64,000 bases of DNA from positions 610,225-674,224 of the forward strand of contig VWZF01002474.1 in the NCBI GenBank assembly GCA_013396755.1. Direction: 5' to 3'. The position numbers and the translations under genes are program-made. Origin of the DNA: Sclerurus mexicanus. Taxonomy: Eukaryota; Chordata; Aves; Passeriformes; Furnariidae. Shown here piece by piece: positions 38,998 to 52,297 of this stretch (positions are counted from its first letter, which is position 1; each line of letters starts with the position of its first letter). The notes beneath the pieces were generated by a model that had not been told where the DNA came from, did not search any database, and saw only the letters and a list, made by a program, of their open reading frames with translations.

Positions 38998-41900
38998 CCT
39001 GCTGCCATCCCAAACAAGGAGGACTCACAGTACTATTGATGTTTCAGAAGTTTTAATATCTTGTTTTTTCCCCTGTTAAAAGTAGCCCAGGTTACTAAAA
39101 CTTGATTGAGGAACTGATGAGTAATGTGATGACACTACAGTCTTAAAATTAAGTAACATACCTACTGCCTCAAGTGATGCCTGCACTACAAGTTTTGACA
39201 TTTTGCTATGAGACTGAGTGTCCCTTCATACACTGAGAGATGTGTGCTTCTGAAGTGCTTGGGAAGATTTCATGTTGCTCTGCAATTCGGAGGTGATCTC
39301 TGTACAGATCTTCACCAGAGAACCGGGATTTTCTTATCCTGAATTTTTGCTTCTGGTCACCTCAGCAAAGTGGCACGGCAATTTTCTACCCATCTGTTTG
39401 TCTGATGGGATCAGAAAAAAGGACTCTAAAGCATGAAAAAATAGTCCTCCCAAAGCAAGTGGTCTATATGACCAGTTTCTTCTCCAATGGTAGATTAATT
39501 GCCCACAATAATGAAAAAAACAGATGTGAAATTCCCTACCACAGTTTTGGTTTACAGAGTTGATGCCAGAGAGGAGTAAGCTGTAAAAACATTGTAAACA
39601 AATACGTATTCTCAAGCAGTGTATTTACACCAAATTCAAATTATTTCTTTACCTCACTGAAAATGATGTGAAGGCTTTCACAGAAGAGATGACATAATGG
39701 GATGATAAGAGAGGAACCATGGAAGTTTCAGAGTGACTGCAGAGGCTGTAGACTGCAGTCAGATCTGACAACCTTTCATGATGTATCCCAAAGTATAGCA
39801 TTACCAGAGCCCAAGTCCTGCAACAGGACAAAAAAGCATCAGATTGCTCAGAAGATACTGAACACAATATGGACGATGTGTTGTGAGGACATAACTGTAA
39901 ATATATAGTAAAAAGACATAACTGCGTAGACAATGTCTAATGCACAGCCTTTAGCTCACTGCCAATTGGATCACTCTCCTGTCCCTCCACTCACCACTGT
40001 CCAGTCCTGATCTATTGAATGGCTTTTAGCAAAGCAGAGGTTGATGGTAGGAATACCTTTCAGTGCACCAGGAACAGAAGATAGAATTCCTCAAAACCAA
40101 GGGCAGAGAAAAGTAGGCCCTCATTCAGTAGTTCTTGTCAGCTTTGGGAAATAAATTTAAAATAATTCTAGTGTAATGTTTCCCCTGCTTTTTAGGGGAA
40201 ATTAGAAGTAAATAAATTAATAATAGAAGATAATAAATATCTTTAAAAAATATTTCCTTGGATTTTCAGGTTGACCTCTAAGTTTCATTCAAATAGAAAA
40301 GCACTAATAGAGTAAGAAACACATTCCTCCTTTCAGTGTATAACATGTGCTAATGCTTAAGCATCTCGATTCAGCCACAGCTGCTCCCAGGACAGCTGCA
40401 GGTACATTCAGAACTGCAGCATGTCAGATGTTCCACAAAATAATGCAGCTCATGCATAAAAAGCACAGCAAAATTATGCACAGAACATTGTTTAAAATGC
40501 TCTGCTGTCTCCTGCATTATTTCCTCAAGCTCATTATGCCTATCACCTGGAGCATAAATCTATCTTCAGCATCTGTTCTTTCTTCTAAAGCAGCCCCGCA
40601 TTGCCATTGACTGTTTCTTTTATATAAAATTCTTTATCAAACCTAATTGGAAACAGCATTGAAACTAACATTTACCATCTCCCCATGCTGCTTAACCTTT
40701 CTGCAACCAGAAGGAGCATTGACCCTTGCACATGAGGATGTAATCCTCTGAAAAGCAAAGGGTTCTCCCCAGTGCTGAACCAGACAAGCCCTCCTCATCA
40801 CTGGGGTGCAGGGTTATCTAGATGTCCCATGAAGAAAACAAGCTTAGAATTACAGAATTTCAAGACTGCCAGTTATGAACAGAGACAGAAACATACTGTA
40901 TGAGTCTTATGGAGCTAACAAAAGAAAAAGCAGAATTTGTCCCTTTATACCACCATATGCATTACAGTTACCTACTGGGATGCGTTTGGGGGATATGGTA
41001 AGAGTTATGGATATACCTCAAAAGTAAAATATGTTCAGGCACAGAGACTCTCTTCCCATTTTAGTTCTACTATTAGCCTTAGTTATGGCAGTGTTGCAGA
41101 GAAAACAAAGTGTGTTTTTGTTGATTTAGTTTAAAACAAATAAAAACAAAATAAGAGGATATATTTTATAAAAAAAAAATAATCTTAGGTCAATGCTTGG
41201 AAAATGAGTGATTCACAGGCTGCACTGCAGGTCACAGGGGAAGCATAAAGCCTTTCATTTCCAGGCATCATTGGTTTGCTTTTATTTGTGCTCCATGATT
41301 ATATACCTAAATCTTTAAAAGCTTTGGATTTTGATCAGCTGAAGCATAAACATGCCTTTAAAGCAGGTATTTCATGGTAGAAATAGAATACACTTTCTGT
41401 ACAAAACATACTTGCATCTTCATAAATTAAATAACCCAAACCTTTTAATTCCTTATCTGCTTTAATGGTGTGACTGCATATCAGCATTGTTTCATTTGAC
41501 TATGACATACATAGAAATTCGACCTAAGTTTATAATTTCAAACAGATGTTTTGGGGCTACATATTATATAATCTATAATAAATAACTTATTTGCTAAAGA
41601 AAATAGAGAAATATATAAAAATCAAATTCACTGTCATCTGAATATGAAGTGCCTTAAAAGCAACTCATAGAAACCAACAGGCTTTACAAAGTCAACATTA
41701 GATGTATTCCTAAACCACAAGTGTGGATAAGTCTATGACAATATCCTCCAGCAATTTATAATTTCCCTCAGCTCATGTATTACATCAGCTCCAAGATATT
41801 CCTATACACATTTAGAGTTTAACTAATGACCAGAAAACTTTATTCACATTCTCCAAATGGCATATTTTTGCTCAAATCCCAAATGTCAGATATTTTGAAT

Positions 41901-43077
41901 TACAATTTTTTTCCAGTCAAAGCAAATATATTAAAAGGAGAGCTACCGTGGATCCATTTTCCCACAATACCTTCAGCTCAGACTCCTTCCTTTGTGATGG
42001 GAATTTGAACTTTTAAGTTACATGGGTTGAGATTAAACCTTCAGTAATGTCCCTGATTAATAGAATGACCAGTCATGTAACTTAGGAAAAAAATGTAAGT
42101 ACTGAGGGGTGTTAAAATCTATAATGGTTGTAAATATTTAATATTCTTCTGCCTGAAATGATACAAAGAATGGAACATAACACCAATATCCAACTCCTTA
42201 CTTTATTGCTCTAATCATTAGACTATTTTATAAGAAAAATAACTATACCATCACCAGATATACCTTAAACATATCTTTGACAGCTCCTCCTGAATGCATT
42301 CCTTTCACAAATGTTTAAATATCCCTTTCTCTACATAATTAATAGCTGCAGGTTATGTATTTTTGTGTCTCTGCTTGTACATATATATCTATATATTTTC
42401 CTATGTACAGCCATATCACTTATCTAAATTTGGATAAATATTTAGTCAAATTATTCTTCTAAATAACTGCTTTCACATGTTCACATGGCTAGCTTGCTCT
42501 TAAGTTGATATACAGTGGATACCTGATGCAACAACTCCAGTGGTAATCATGATCCCTTTTAGTTGAATACTCAAAGAGGTAACTTTTAAATCACAGCAAT
42601 GTATTTATCTTAATTGAACACAGCAATGTATTTATCTTAAACTGTCCCTTGACTGATTGTACCCAGATTTTCATCATGTTCACAGAATGCAACTGTCCCC
42701 CTTTCCGCAGCAGACTTGCATCATATTCATAGGAGCATTAGTCCCATGCTTGTTTCCTTGTCTTTTCATGATTATTATACTGAAGTCTCAGAATAAACAT
42801 GCATCAAAACACCCTCAACACAGTTTTCAGGGGTTCTTTCCAGAGAGAAAACCTGATCCAATGCCCTTGAAAAAGCTTGTATTCCCTCAAAGTGTTTTTC
42901 CCTCTGTCCCTTTACCCAATCCAAATATCCTTCCTAAAAATCAAAGTTTTAAAATTTTCTTTTTGTCATGAAAATAATTTCATGTGTATTATCAAAACTA
43001 TGAATGCCCTTTAGCAAATAATAGCATAGAACAACTAATAGATTTGTTTTAGTGATCTACATTTATCAGTTAGAGCA
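38998..43077. other. AT-rich unique intergenic or intronic DNA
   Basis: No recognisable gene or interspersed element. Near 42596-42645 a 23-bp unit (CACAGCAATGTATTTATCTTAA) is duplicated in tandem. Short A/T runs lie near 40220-40250 and 41165-41180. Open frames are below 105 residues and have no splice context that I could defend. Confidence 0.5.
42596..42644 (+). repeat. Two-copy tandem duplication of about 25 bp
   Basis: CACAGCAATGTATTTATC, then TTAA, occurs twice with a short ATTGAA spacer. It is a recent-looking small duplication with no evident function. Confidence 0.85.
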
Positions 43078-44121
43078 TCATAGAATCACTTAGGTTGGAA
43101 AGAATACTTAAGATCACTGAGTCCAATCATCAGCCCAGCACTGCCAAGCCCACCACCAAATCATGTCCCCTAAGTGCCACACTGACATGGCTTTTGAATA
43201 TATTCAGGGATAGTGACTTCACCACTTCCTTGACCAGCCTGTTCAATGCTTGCAGCACTCTCTGTAAAGAATTTTTTTCTAATAAGCAATCTAAACCTCT
43301 TCTGGCACAACTTGAGGCCATTTCCTATGTCCTATTGCTTGTGGCCGGGGGGAAGTGACTGACTGTGACCTCGCTACAACCTCCTTTCACGTAATTGTAA
43401 GAGAGATAAGGTCTCCCCTCAGTCTCTTTTTCTCCACCATAAATGACTTGTTCCCTCAATCACTCCTCACAGGACTTGTGTTCCAGACCCTTAACCAGTT
43501 CTGCTGCCCTTCTCTGGACTTGCTTCAGCACCTCAATGTCTTTCTTGCAGTGAGGGGTCCAGAACTAGACACAGTTGCAGCCTCACAGTGCTGAGAACAT
43601 GGGGCTAATCACTGCCACGTTATTTCTGACACAAGCCAGGATGCCATTGGCCTTCTTGGCCACCTGGGCACACTGCTGGCTCGTGTGCAGTGGCTGTCAA
43701 CCATCACTCACAGGTCCTTTTCCACTGTGCAGCTTTCCAGCCACTCTTCCCCCAACCTGGAGCTCTGCACGGGATTGCTGTGACCCGAGTTCAGGACCTG
43801 GCTCTTGGCCTTGTTGAACCTCTTACCATTGGCCTTGGCCCATGGATGGAGTCTGTCCAGATTCCTCTGGAGAACCTTCCTGCCCTCCAGCAGAGTGACA
43901 CTCCCACCCAGCTTGGTGTCATCTGCAAACTGATCAGGAGTTTCACCTGGACGAAATCCCTTCATTCATATTGTTGACAAAGATATTAAACAAGACTGGC
44001 ACGAACATTGAGCCCTGGGGAACACCACTGTTGACTGGCTGCCAGCTGGATGTAACTCCATTTACCACCACTCCCTGGGCCTGGCCATCCACCCAGTTTT
44101 CTACCCAGTGAACTTCTTATA
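43078..44121 (-). mobile_element. CR1 LINE, reverse transcriptase C-terminal part plus 3' end, minus strand
   Basis: On the minus strand the element reads from SGVPQGS with LFNIFV (about 44030-43975), through an intact FADDTK box (43912-43929), LQRNLDRL and KRFNKAK. It continues through the GLGVRD-like region to the 3' UTR and a decayed octamer tail (ATAGAATCACTTAGGTTGG, at 43080 on +). The catalytic FADD residues are intact, but a frameshift between VPQG and FADD (near 43960) and further breaks make it dead. It is 5'-truncated at about 44121. The + strand frames at 43095-43977 are antisense shadows. Confidence 0.95.
43708..43965 (-). pseudogene. CR1 ORF2 fragment with intact FADD box, frameshifted
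   Basis: An 85-residue open segment. It carries QFADDTKLGGSVTLLEG, then VLQRNLDRLHPWA, KRFNKAKSQVLNSGHS and LESCTVEKDL. These are the palm-C and following motifs of CR1 reverse transcriptase. The upstream VPQG motif is in another frame, and no amino-terminal endonuclease is present. It is a remnant of a retrotransposon protein, not a host gene. Confidence 0.9.
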
Positions 44122-44765
44122 GAAGCATCAATAGAATGGGCGGCCCCTTCTGCCCAACTGACTATAGAAAGAAGTACAAACCTTTTACAGTTTGTAGCCT
44201 GAGTCCCCTTCTAGTAGGAAAGATTCTCTATTGTATACTTAGAGGGGTTTTCCCCAACTTTCCAAATCAAGAGTCTAGAAATTTAGTTTCATTCTTAACA
44301 TATAAAGAAACAGCTGGCTATACAGACAGGGAAAAAAAGCAAACAAACAGCACAGCCCTAGTATCTGTAAAGCTATCTCATTTTAAATAGTATTTTTCAC
44401 ATTTCTTCCGTGTGTGAACCACTTAGGTTAAAAACACTTTTTGCACAACAGTTTTTGCCTGTTACCTAGTTGAAACCTGCTATAACACTTTTTACACTTG
44501 ATAAATAATGCATAGCAAAGCAAGCTTATGGTGGGTGAATATTAATGGCAGGAATTAGAGCACAGAAACTAATCTATAGTCAGAGAACACTCAAGCACAG
44601 AGTACTAAGTGACATAAGTAGGCTAATTGGATTCTTCTTACAGGAACTGCTTTTCTGCAAACAGATTCACCTGACAGAGATTTACTTGATGACTCTTGGG
44701 ATAAGAAAGGATGAAAATGCTTCTCTTTTTGTGTCAAAGTAACAGATCTGTGTCTTGACATGAAG

Positions 44766-44822
44766 GAAAAAAGAAAACAAACAAACAAACAACAACAAAA
44801 CTCACAATACAAAAAAAAAAAA
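44766..44822 (+). repeat. A/C-rich tract ending in poly(A)
   Basis: AAAACAAACAAACAAAC, then CAACAACAAAAC, then a run of 12 A. Low-complexity; it might be the tail of a lost retroposon, but no body is recognisable upstream. Confidence 0.7.
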
Positions 44823-47279
44823 GGGTGCACCTAGTACCTTAATGGCATATTATTTCTCTTCCTCATTTATTTCAGGAATCAAAATAGTTCTTCTTACTCT
44901 TTTCACAGTCCTTCCCCCATCCTTGACAAAGACCACTCAGATCATTAGAATAAGACAGCATTAAAGAAATTAGCTATAGAAGTTCTGCCAAGCTGTTTTG
45001 CCATACAGTATCTTGATCAATGTCTGCACATACTCTAGATGGCATAGTTTAAAAATTATATAGCTGCCCTCCTACTCATGAAGCGTGGAATGAGCTTATG
45101 ACTTTTGAATTTTTTGGGGTTTATGAATTTATTTTAAAAAAAGTTGATAGCCATATGCTTTGCTCAGCCCAATGAAGTAGCAAAGTGTAGATCAGTACTA
45201 GTCAGTAGCCTAATTTAAAAATACTCATCACAGTTTGTGTGTCTCTCTGGCCAGTGAGTGGTAACCTGGGTAGAGCAGTCAAATACCACACAGAATGTGA
45301 GGAGCAGCAAGAGCTGGCAGTCTTCCCAGAGCATTTCATAATTAAAGGTGGGAAACACCTTCTTCACTTTTGATAACAATCTGTCCAAAGGCCCACCTGC
45401 TCAGCCTGCTCAAAATCCAGAACCAAGGTGAGTCAGTTGAAAACTTTGAGGGAAAATATGAGAAATGACATAAGGAACTGCCAGGAGTAAGCCCATATTG
45501 TGCTACAGGTCTATCAAACTTAGAAGTCATTAGAAGTCATGTTTGATGGAACTCAACATGACTAACAACTGCATGAAATCCAATATGGAATCCAGATAAT
45601 TATAGCATCATATTTAATATCTTCAGACCATCTTAATCTTATACATAGCTATGTTCTCAATAGCATTCAAGGCTGTTCTGTTGTCAACAGCTATTACAGA
45701 GGGAACGGAGAGTGTGTATACCATGTTTGCATTACTGGTATTTGTGGAGGCTTCCCTTTTAAAAGCTCAAATTAAAATAGAAAAGCAGTTGAGGCACAGA
45801 GCCACTTCAGACTAAATTTATGAACAAAGCAGCTGTGCTGGCAAGTGTGTTAATTTGTGGAAAATCTCTGGATAAAGGAGTTCTAGATTCAGTTACCTAC
45901 ACCTAGGCTTCTACTACTCTTTTGGATGCCAAAAGGTCTCCTAAACTCTCCAGAAAATGACTTCTGGTCAGGGAGGTACTTTACTGTTATAAAGTCAAGG
46001 CACAAACTCAGAGTACCACAGAACTGTCTGAAAAAATATTACTCTATGCTATACCAGTTTCTAGAAAGATACATAATTACAGTTTTGTGGTTTTTGTTGA
46101 TTCAATAGAGTACTCAGTTAAGTGAATATAAGGCCAAATAAAGCTGGAGAACTTTCAGTAGCATTAGTGGAGTCTAAATAGAATTAACACCACAAATAAA
46201 TTATCCAGACCACTTCTCTAAAACTGATTGCTACAACTGTTAGAAGTCTCTTGATGGGGCTTTATTACAGGGAAGTAATAAGTCAAGTTAATAAAACCAG
46301 GGTAAAACTACAAGTACATTAAATGAATTATTACATAGATAATTAATAGCTACCTCTTTGGTTCTTATGCATCAATACAGATTTGATATATTGTCTAGCC
46401 ATTGTTTCAAAACCACATCTTACTTAAGTGGTACATGAACAGTTTTGCATTTCAAAGATATATGCATTTCAAAAGACTCAATAATGAGTCTCACCTTGTA
46501 TAAATACATGACAGAGTTTTCATATTTATAACAGAAGTTAATTCCAGAATTTTCTAAGGATATATATACATACCCATATCTGAATTTAGAGCGTCATACT
46601 TTGGTATGCTCGTGTTTACATTTTGGAAACAAACTAGAAATCTGTTTGTATCTTTATAGGTACTTTAAATAACACACTATTTGTTCTGCATCTGATACAC
46701 TGATTTCTGCATCCACAACCATACGTTAACCTTGGGATGCAAGTATCTCATTACTTTACAGATTATTATTAAGAAAACAAGACTGAAATCTTGTAAACTT
46801 GTCCATTCATGTACGTGCTACCTCAAGTAGCACATAGAGACTCTTGATACCTACATGTGTATTTGTACTATATCAATGGTTTTGTCACACAAGAAGTTTG
46901 CTTAAAACATAAACATTTCATTATCATGATTTCAAACCAGTCACTATGAAGTTAGCTTATGCCAGAACAAAGATAGTAGAATGGAGGAAGGTGCCTGCTG
47001 TATAGACAGTAGTTGCTGAAGGAGGAAATTTGGTCAAGTGCCATTTGTTTTCTTTCTGCTGCTGCCTCCTTCCCTGTTATGGTCTATGTGTATTCAACCA
47101 CAGGATCATCTCACCTCTATTTTACTGAAAATTTCTGCTTCAAAAGAGAATTCCCCAAAATATTCCTTAGCTTTATACTACTATCCCATGCTCTTCTACA
47201 TAACTACTAGTCTTTTGGGGTTATGGGTTGGTTTCCATTGTAAGAACAGCTATTGTCTTTCAATGGTTGTCTCTTTCAG

Positions 47280-47294
47280 ATTCCTAGGAGACAA
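47280..47294 (+). other. Possible 15-nt microexon
   Basis: The sequence reads TTGTCTCTTTCAG, then 15 bases, then GTAAGTATG. Both splice sites are close to consensus. The 15 bases read ATT CCT AGG AGA CAA (IPRRQ) in one frame and keep the phase. They would be in phase with the candidate exon at 55206 if joined directly (phase 0). Matches this short arise by chance in 64 kb, so this remains tentative. Confidence 0.25.
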
Positions 47295-48179
47295 GTAAGT
47301 ATGGGAAAAAATACCCCAGAATGAGACAAGTGACAGTAGATGTAGCTTGTGCGCATCTATTTGTCATAAGCTGGAGATTTCCAGACCAATGGAATTAACA
47401 AGTAATTTTGTCTCTACTATTAACAATTGCATTATTTTCTCCCTAAAGATGAATCAAGTGAAAGAGAGAAAAAAAGATGGGAAACAACAAGGTGGAGCAA
47501 TGAGTTAGTCCAAAAAGGTTTCTTCGTACCATGCATGTTAATTTCTGTACATTTCATTCCTGTGAAAGAATCATATAATAATTTTGTAAACAAATATTGA
47601 ACTCAGAATATTCAGCATAACAAATGTTTTTGTTTTTTTCTGGTGGTCTGCAATAAGTATTTATAGGGCCAAGTATCAGCATGAGAAGTCCCCCTGTCAT
47701 TCAGAGGTGCACTTATCAGACCCAGTAACTTAACAGCCTTATTAGCTACCAGCTACTAGACAAGTTGGTATAAGCAGATATAGGTGAGTTATTAAGGAGA
47801 TATGGCCAGTATACTCTATGATGACTGCTTGCCCTCAAGGCTCTGAACAAGATCATCAGTAAAATCTACGTTTCTGTAAATATTTTTCCCACTTTTCACC
47901 AGACATCAGTAGAGACAGAAGTGGAGACAAAAATTATCACTCTGTTATGCTCCAAGACATGTTTGTGTGGCAATTTTACCACAGTCAGCATGGACTTACT
48001 TGAGAAGCCCAGCAAGAAGGAATTTTAAGAACTCAAAGCTGCTTCTCTGATGAAAAAGTGGTTGAGGTGCTTAGGAAGATATGTGCTTAGGAACACACAA
48101 CAGTGTGTTGACATTTCTGCTATTCTCCTCTTACCTCCTGACAACATAGCTGAAGCAGCCTTTTCCTGTACTATGGATT

Positions 48180-48260
48180 TAAAGACAAAACAAAAATACA
48201 CATTAAAAACAAACAAACAAAAACCAATCAAACAAATGCACACATATACATACACACAGA
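48180..48260 (+). repeat. A/C-rich low-complexity tract
   Basis: AAACAAACAAACAAAAACC units followed by CACACATATACATACACACA. G is almost absent on this strand. No further structure was seen. Confidence 0.65.
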
Positions 48261-49037
48261 GAAAACCCCTCTCTCCATTCTCCCCTTCAAACTGCACTCT
48301 GTAGTGCTGTTTTTTTATCATTGCTACTTAGTGTTAAAAATGCAAAAGAACGGATTGCACGTGGTAATTTATCATAAAGTCACTTTTGTCAATGTTACTT
48401 TTATCCTACTATAAAACTTGTGTAGTAGGGGCAGGATAACAGTTCACTGTCAAGTAAACACAAGTAGTAACACAGGTTTTTCCTTGCCAGGCACGGAAGG
48501 GTGAAATGATTTCTCCCTCCATCTCTCCCTACACAATATGTTTGCTTTTTGCATACCTCCTAAGTTCCAAAGGTATGGAACTTATCTTCTCACTATACAG
48601 GAGATTGCACTTTGGTCAGAGTGAGGGTTACATGATGATGTAAGGGTTCCTTTTCTTTGTACTTTACAAATTACAAAAACATGAATTATAAGCATGATAT
48701 AGAATAAGGCCTGCTAAGGCTAGCAGGCAGTCTTATTAGTGTTGAATACATCCAAATTGTATATAAACCAAGAAACTACTTGCTCTGGATAGCTCTCTTA
48801 ATATCAGGTACCAGTGGGGAACGCTGTTCATATTGCTGCATTGCACAGTACCTCCCTGAAACCAAGTAGCTGAAAGTAAATAAGTCCCTGCTCAAGAGCC
48901 CGGGAAGGTAAGAGCCAGATGCTGCAATAGTAGAATCAAGTTGTTAGTCTCAAATTTGTTCGCCCCCAAAACATGTGTTTTGGTTAATCCAGAAGAGGTC
49001 CTAGGTCTGAAGGGTGAGACTACAGCTGCCAAGCTGT

Positions 49038-49065
49038 CACGTGGCTGTAATTTTTGTGCCACGTG
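49038..49065. promoter_or_regulatory. Two CACGTG E-boxes 22 bp apart
   Basis: Palindromic CACGTG occurs at 49038-49043 and 49060-49065, each followed by GCTGT. The shared unit CACGTGGCTGT shows that one may be a duplicate of the other. CACGTG is bound by bHLH-ZIP proteins (USF, MYC/MAX, MITF/TFE families). CpG-containing motifs are uncommon in this AT-rich window, but function is only inferred. Confidence 0.35.
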
Positions 49066-49478
49066 GCTGTCACTGAGACATCCTCTCCCTCTCTGATATC
49101 TCCACATTAAAGTTGTATCCCAGAATTCAGACACATCTTCACACCTGTCATGACATCATCTATGTCTTCCGTTCATCAACCACCCCTGAGGTAAAAGACA
49201 GGGCGATGCTGTTACATCATGCCAAACTACCATCCAGCTTGTCATAACATAGACAGGTGGATGGACCACTTGCAGCAGGCAGATCCTTGTTATCTGTCAC
49301 TGTTTCAATTTTACATTTCACTGTGTCTTGATTTAAATGTGAGTTAATGACTCCATTTATGCTTCTGCAGCTGAACCACGTTTTTTCTGAAACTTTGTTT
49401 CCTTCATTTTCACAGTAATGAGGTGGTCTTAAAATTGAGACATTTAGGATGGCTGCTGTTGGATGAGGAATGAGAAGA

Positions 49479-49590
49479 CATAGAGTCATAAAATAGTTTG
49501 GGTTGGAAAAGGCATTAAAAAATCAACTAGTCCAACCACTTTGCAGTGAGTATGGACATCTTCAACCAGATTGGATTGCACAGAGGCAGA
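49479..49590 (-). mobile_element. CR1 LINE, extreme 3' end, minus strand
   Basis: The + strand reads ACATAGAGTCATAAAATAG, then TTTGGGTTGGAAAAGGCATT, ATCAACTAGTCCAACCAC, and a decayed GGACATCTTCAACCAGATTG. These match the reverse complement of a bird CR1 3' end (tail, 'GGGTTGGAAGGGACC', 'CTAGTTCCAACC', 'GGACACCTTCCACTAGACCAGGTTG'). Very short, 5'-truncated copy. Confidence 0.85.
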
Positions 49591-52297
49591 ACGAACTAAC
49601 AGATATGGGCTTTCACTGAGTACAAGTGTGCAGAGTTAGCAGTCGGGAAAAAAAAGTTAATTCTGATCACTGTGTTCCCAAAAGATGGAGCAGTTGTAGG
49701 AAGCGCAGGAAAAGCAGCTGGCTTTCCTAATTGTTTTTGGAGACCTGGATGATCACTTAAACATTAATTCTTATTACATTTGTGATGCCTTAATTCTAGT
49801 AAGGAAACTTAGTAGGATTTGGACTAGGACTCTAGTAAGGGTCTAGATCTCATTAGTCTTCTTGATCTATCTGTCAATGAAGTAAGTTATGGTGTATGTA
49901 GCTGGCTATGCAAGCAAAAATCTACTTCAACAAAATGAAAATGTGTTATATTTCCCCATACAGTAATGTGGAGAGCAAATATTATCTAAAACATGGAATA
50001 TATTTCATAATTTGACATATTTCCCAGTACTCACAGAATCTTTTAGAATCTGAGAGTATAGGAAAAGTTTCAGTGCAGATTAAAATGATTTTTAGTCACT
50101 TATAGTTACAAGTAGGTGCTCTATATATCACATTGACAACTTAAATCTCTAAAGTATAAAAGCTGAAGAAGACCTTTGCCCTTCCTAAAAGCAACTTGCT
50201 GGATAAAACTGGAGAATTTCAATTAAGGATGAATGTGCAATTACTTTAAGGAAGAATAAAACCAAGCTTTCCATTAGGAATATGTGAGCAGCATTTAAAA
50301 AAGAAATACTGTCAATACTGTCTCTTCATTCAATTAACTCCTAACCTTCAAGACCATAGATCATTTAATTTGTCACCACATCGATTAGGCAGCTCTACAT
50401 TTTGAGAGCACTTCTATGCCATTAGGTTATTAGATCCAGCTAATTTCTTTCCCTAGAATTACATGAATACATTTGACACATTAATCAGCTAATGAAGTTA
50501 GAAGATTCATATCAAAGCCTTTCTGTAACTGTTAAGAACCACCATTACCAAAACACTGATTCAGAGACAAAATATATATACTTTTTAAAGATACAATATG
50601 AAACAACCAGTATTTTGTAACTAAAATTGCCATTTCTTTGCTGCTATGAAGCTGCAAGAGACAAGGATATGACATTAAGCAACCAAAAAATCCTAAATAT
50701 TATCTCTCAAAATCATTAGTAATTTAAACTCTTAAAGACAAAAGCTTTCCCTAATTGTATTAAAATATATTTGAACTATATTTCCTCTCCAAACGGTAAA
50801 GCAATCTCCACATCCACTGCTTGGCTGAATATGAATGCACTAATGCTAACAGGGTATTTTTACAGAGCCAGATTCAGAGGATTTAAAAAAAAAATCACTT
50901 TTTTTCATATAAATTGAGCTGATACTGTAATACGTAAAGGCATTTTATTTACAGCCAATAAATAGAAATGTTTCCTTCTTTTTTCATGAGGTGTATAAAA
51001 GAAAGCATTCTCCTACCTTAGTCAAAGATGCTTGCTGCTGACTGACTGGAACAATTTTACTTGCATCCTAGTAAACTCTTGAGCAGTAATCCTGTTATGT
51101 GTCTACAGCAGTTTCATGGGGGTGGGACTTCTGTGTAATAATGAATTCACCAGGGAATCTTCCCTTTCAAAGAATGCTGCTGCAGACCAGGAAGCCACTC
51201 TATATTTACTGTCACAAGCTCTTGGATGATTAGTTTAAGACACAGGGAGTAAGTACATGTACGTTCATACAGTGACACAGACTCAAATATTATCTATATG
51301 CTAAAGCTTTGACAGGCTGAAAACTGCACTATGCTTTACAAGGAAAGTAATGTATACATGTGTACATATATACATTTTATATATGTCAAAAAGGAGAATC
51401 ACAAAAGGTAAGTATGAAGAAATTATCTATTTAGTCTATAGGGGCGTGGCAAAATAGCATGTTTGGGTCTAGTGCGATTCTAACCATTTAATCTGAGAAG
51501 CAGAAACTCACTCAGAAGTCAGTCATGCCAACCCTTATTTAAGGGCATCTTAATCCTAAATGATAAGGTCCATAAAAAATATACATATTCACCCCACTCC
51601 TATCTCTAATTTCCCCTATAGAGTGGCAGCACAGATCTAATGAAGAAGCTATGTAATACGTTAACCCAATAACATCAAAAATAGCTTCCTGCGAGCTCTC
51701 CGACAAAGAGCAGTGATATTTATAGTGATTATTATTAAGATATATGAGCGAAAAAGCCTTGGAGAGTATGTGTGGTCACTTGAAATAGTAGACAACAAAT
51801 ATAAGAGCAAATTGATGCTTTGGATGAAAGAGAGATATATCTGGCAAGGTTATGGCAGTGAATATGACAAAGGGTAAAGTGTCCTAGTATTCAACCAACT
51901 ACAGTTGAGCTGTACAAAGAATGGTCTTATGACCCCATTACTGAACTAAGTGAGCATATCAGCATTTATTAAATCATTCATAACTTCCCTTATCTCATTT
52001 ACAGATAAAAACCTAAACAAAGCAAAATTTATGCCTACATCTAAACCAAATGCAAAGCTACCAAGTTAAAAATAGGGCCCAAATTAAAAGCACCTATCCC
52101 AAGCCTTAGCTAATATCTAAACTTATAAAACTTCTAAACAAATCAACAGAATAAATAAAAATAAAATTCCCTACACACCTCTAGATTCACTTCTGTACAT
52201 ATTCATGGGTGTTCAATTGCATGAGAAGGGTGGAAATTTTGATGCCTAGTATTTTCAAAATGACAGTGGGCCAAAAAAAATAGATGTTCCTTTTCTT
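49591..52297. other. AT-rich unique intergenic or intronic DNA
   Basis: No recognisable gene, RNA gene or repeat. A strong donor-like AAAAGGTAAGTATG occurs near 51405-51418 but lacks a convincing upstream acceptor with an open frame. Confidence 0.5.

Larger units (their letters stand above)
44122..49478. other. AT-rich unique DNA with low-complexity A/C tracts
   Basis: Contains an A/C-rich tract with a terminal A run (44766-44822), a second A/C tract (48180-48240), a possible 15-nt microexon (47280-47294) and two CACGTG boxes (49038-49065). A donor-like CCAAGGTGAGTCAG lies near 45425 without a convincing exon in front of it. No interspersed element was recognised. Confidence 0.5.

Noticed and set aside
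45421..45436. CCAAGGTGAGTCAG donor-like site
   Set aside because: The only acceptor-like AG nearby leaves a fragment of about 23 nt without a pyrimidine tract.
51405..51418. AAAAGGTAAGTATG strong donor-like site
   Set aside because: No acceptor plus open frame could be found upstream; a lone GTAAGT is common by chance.
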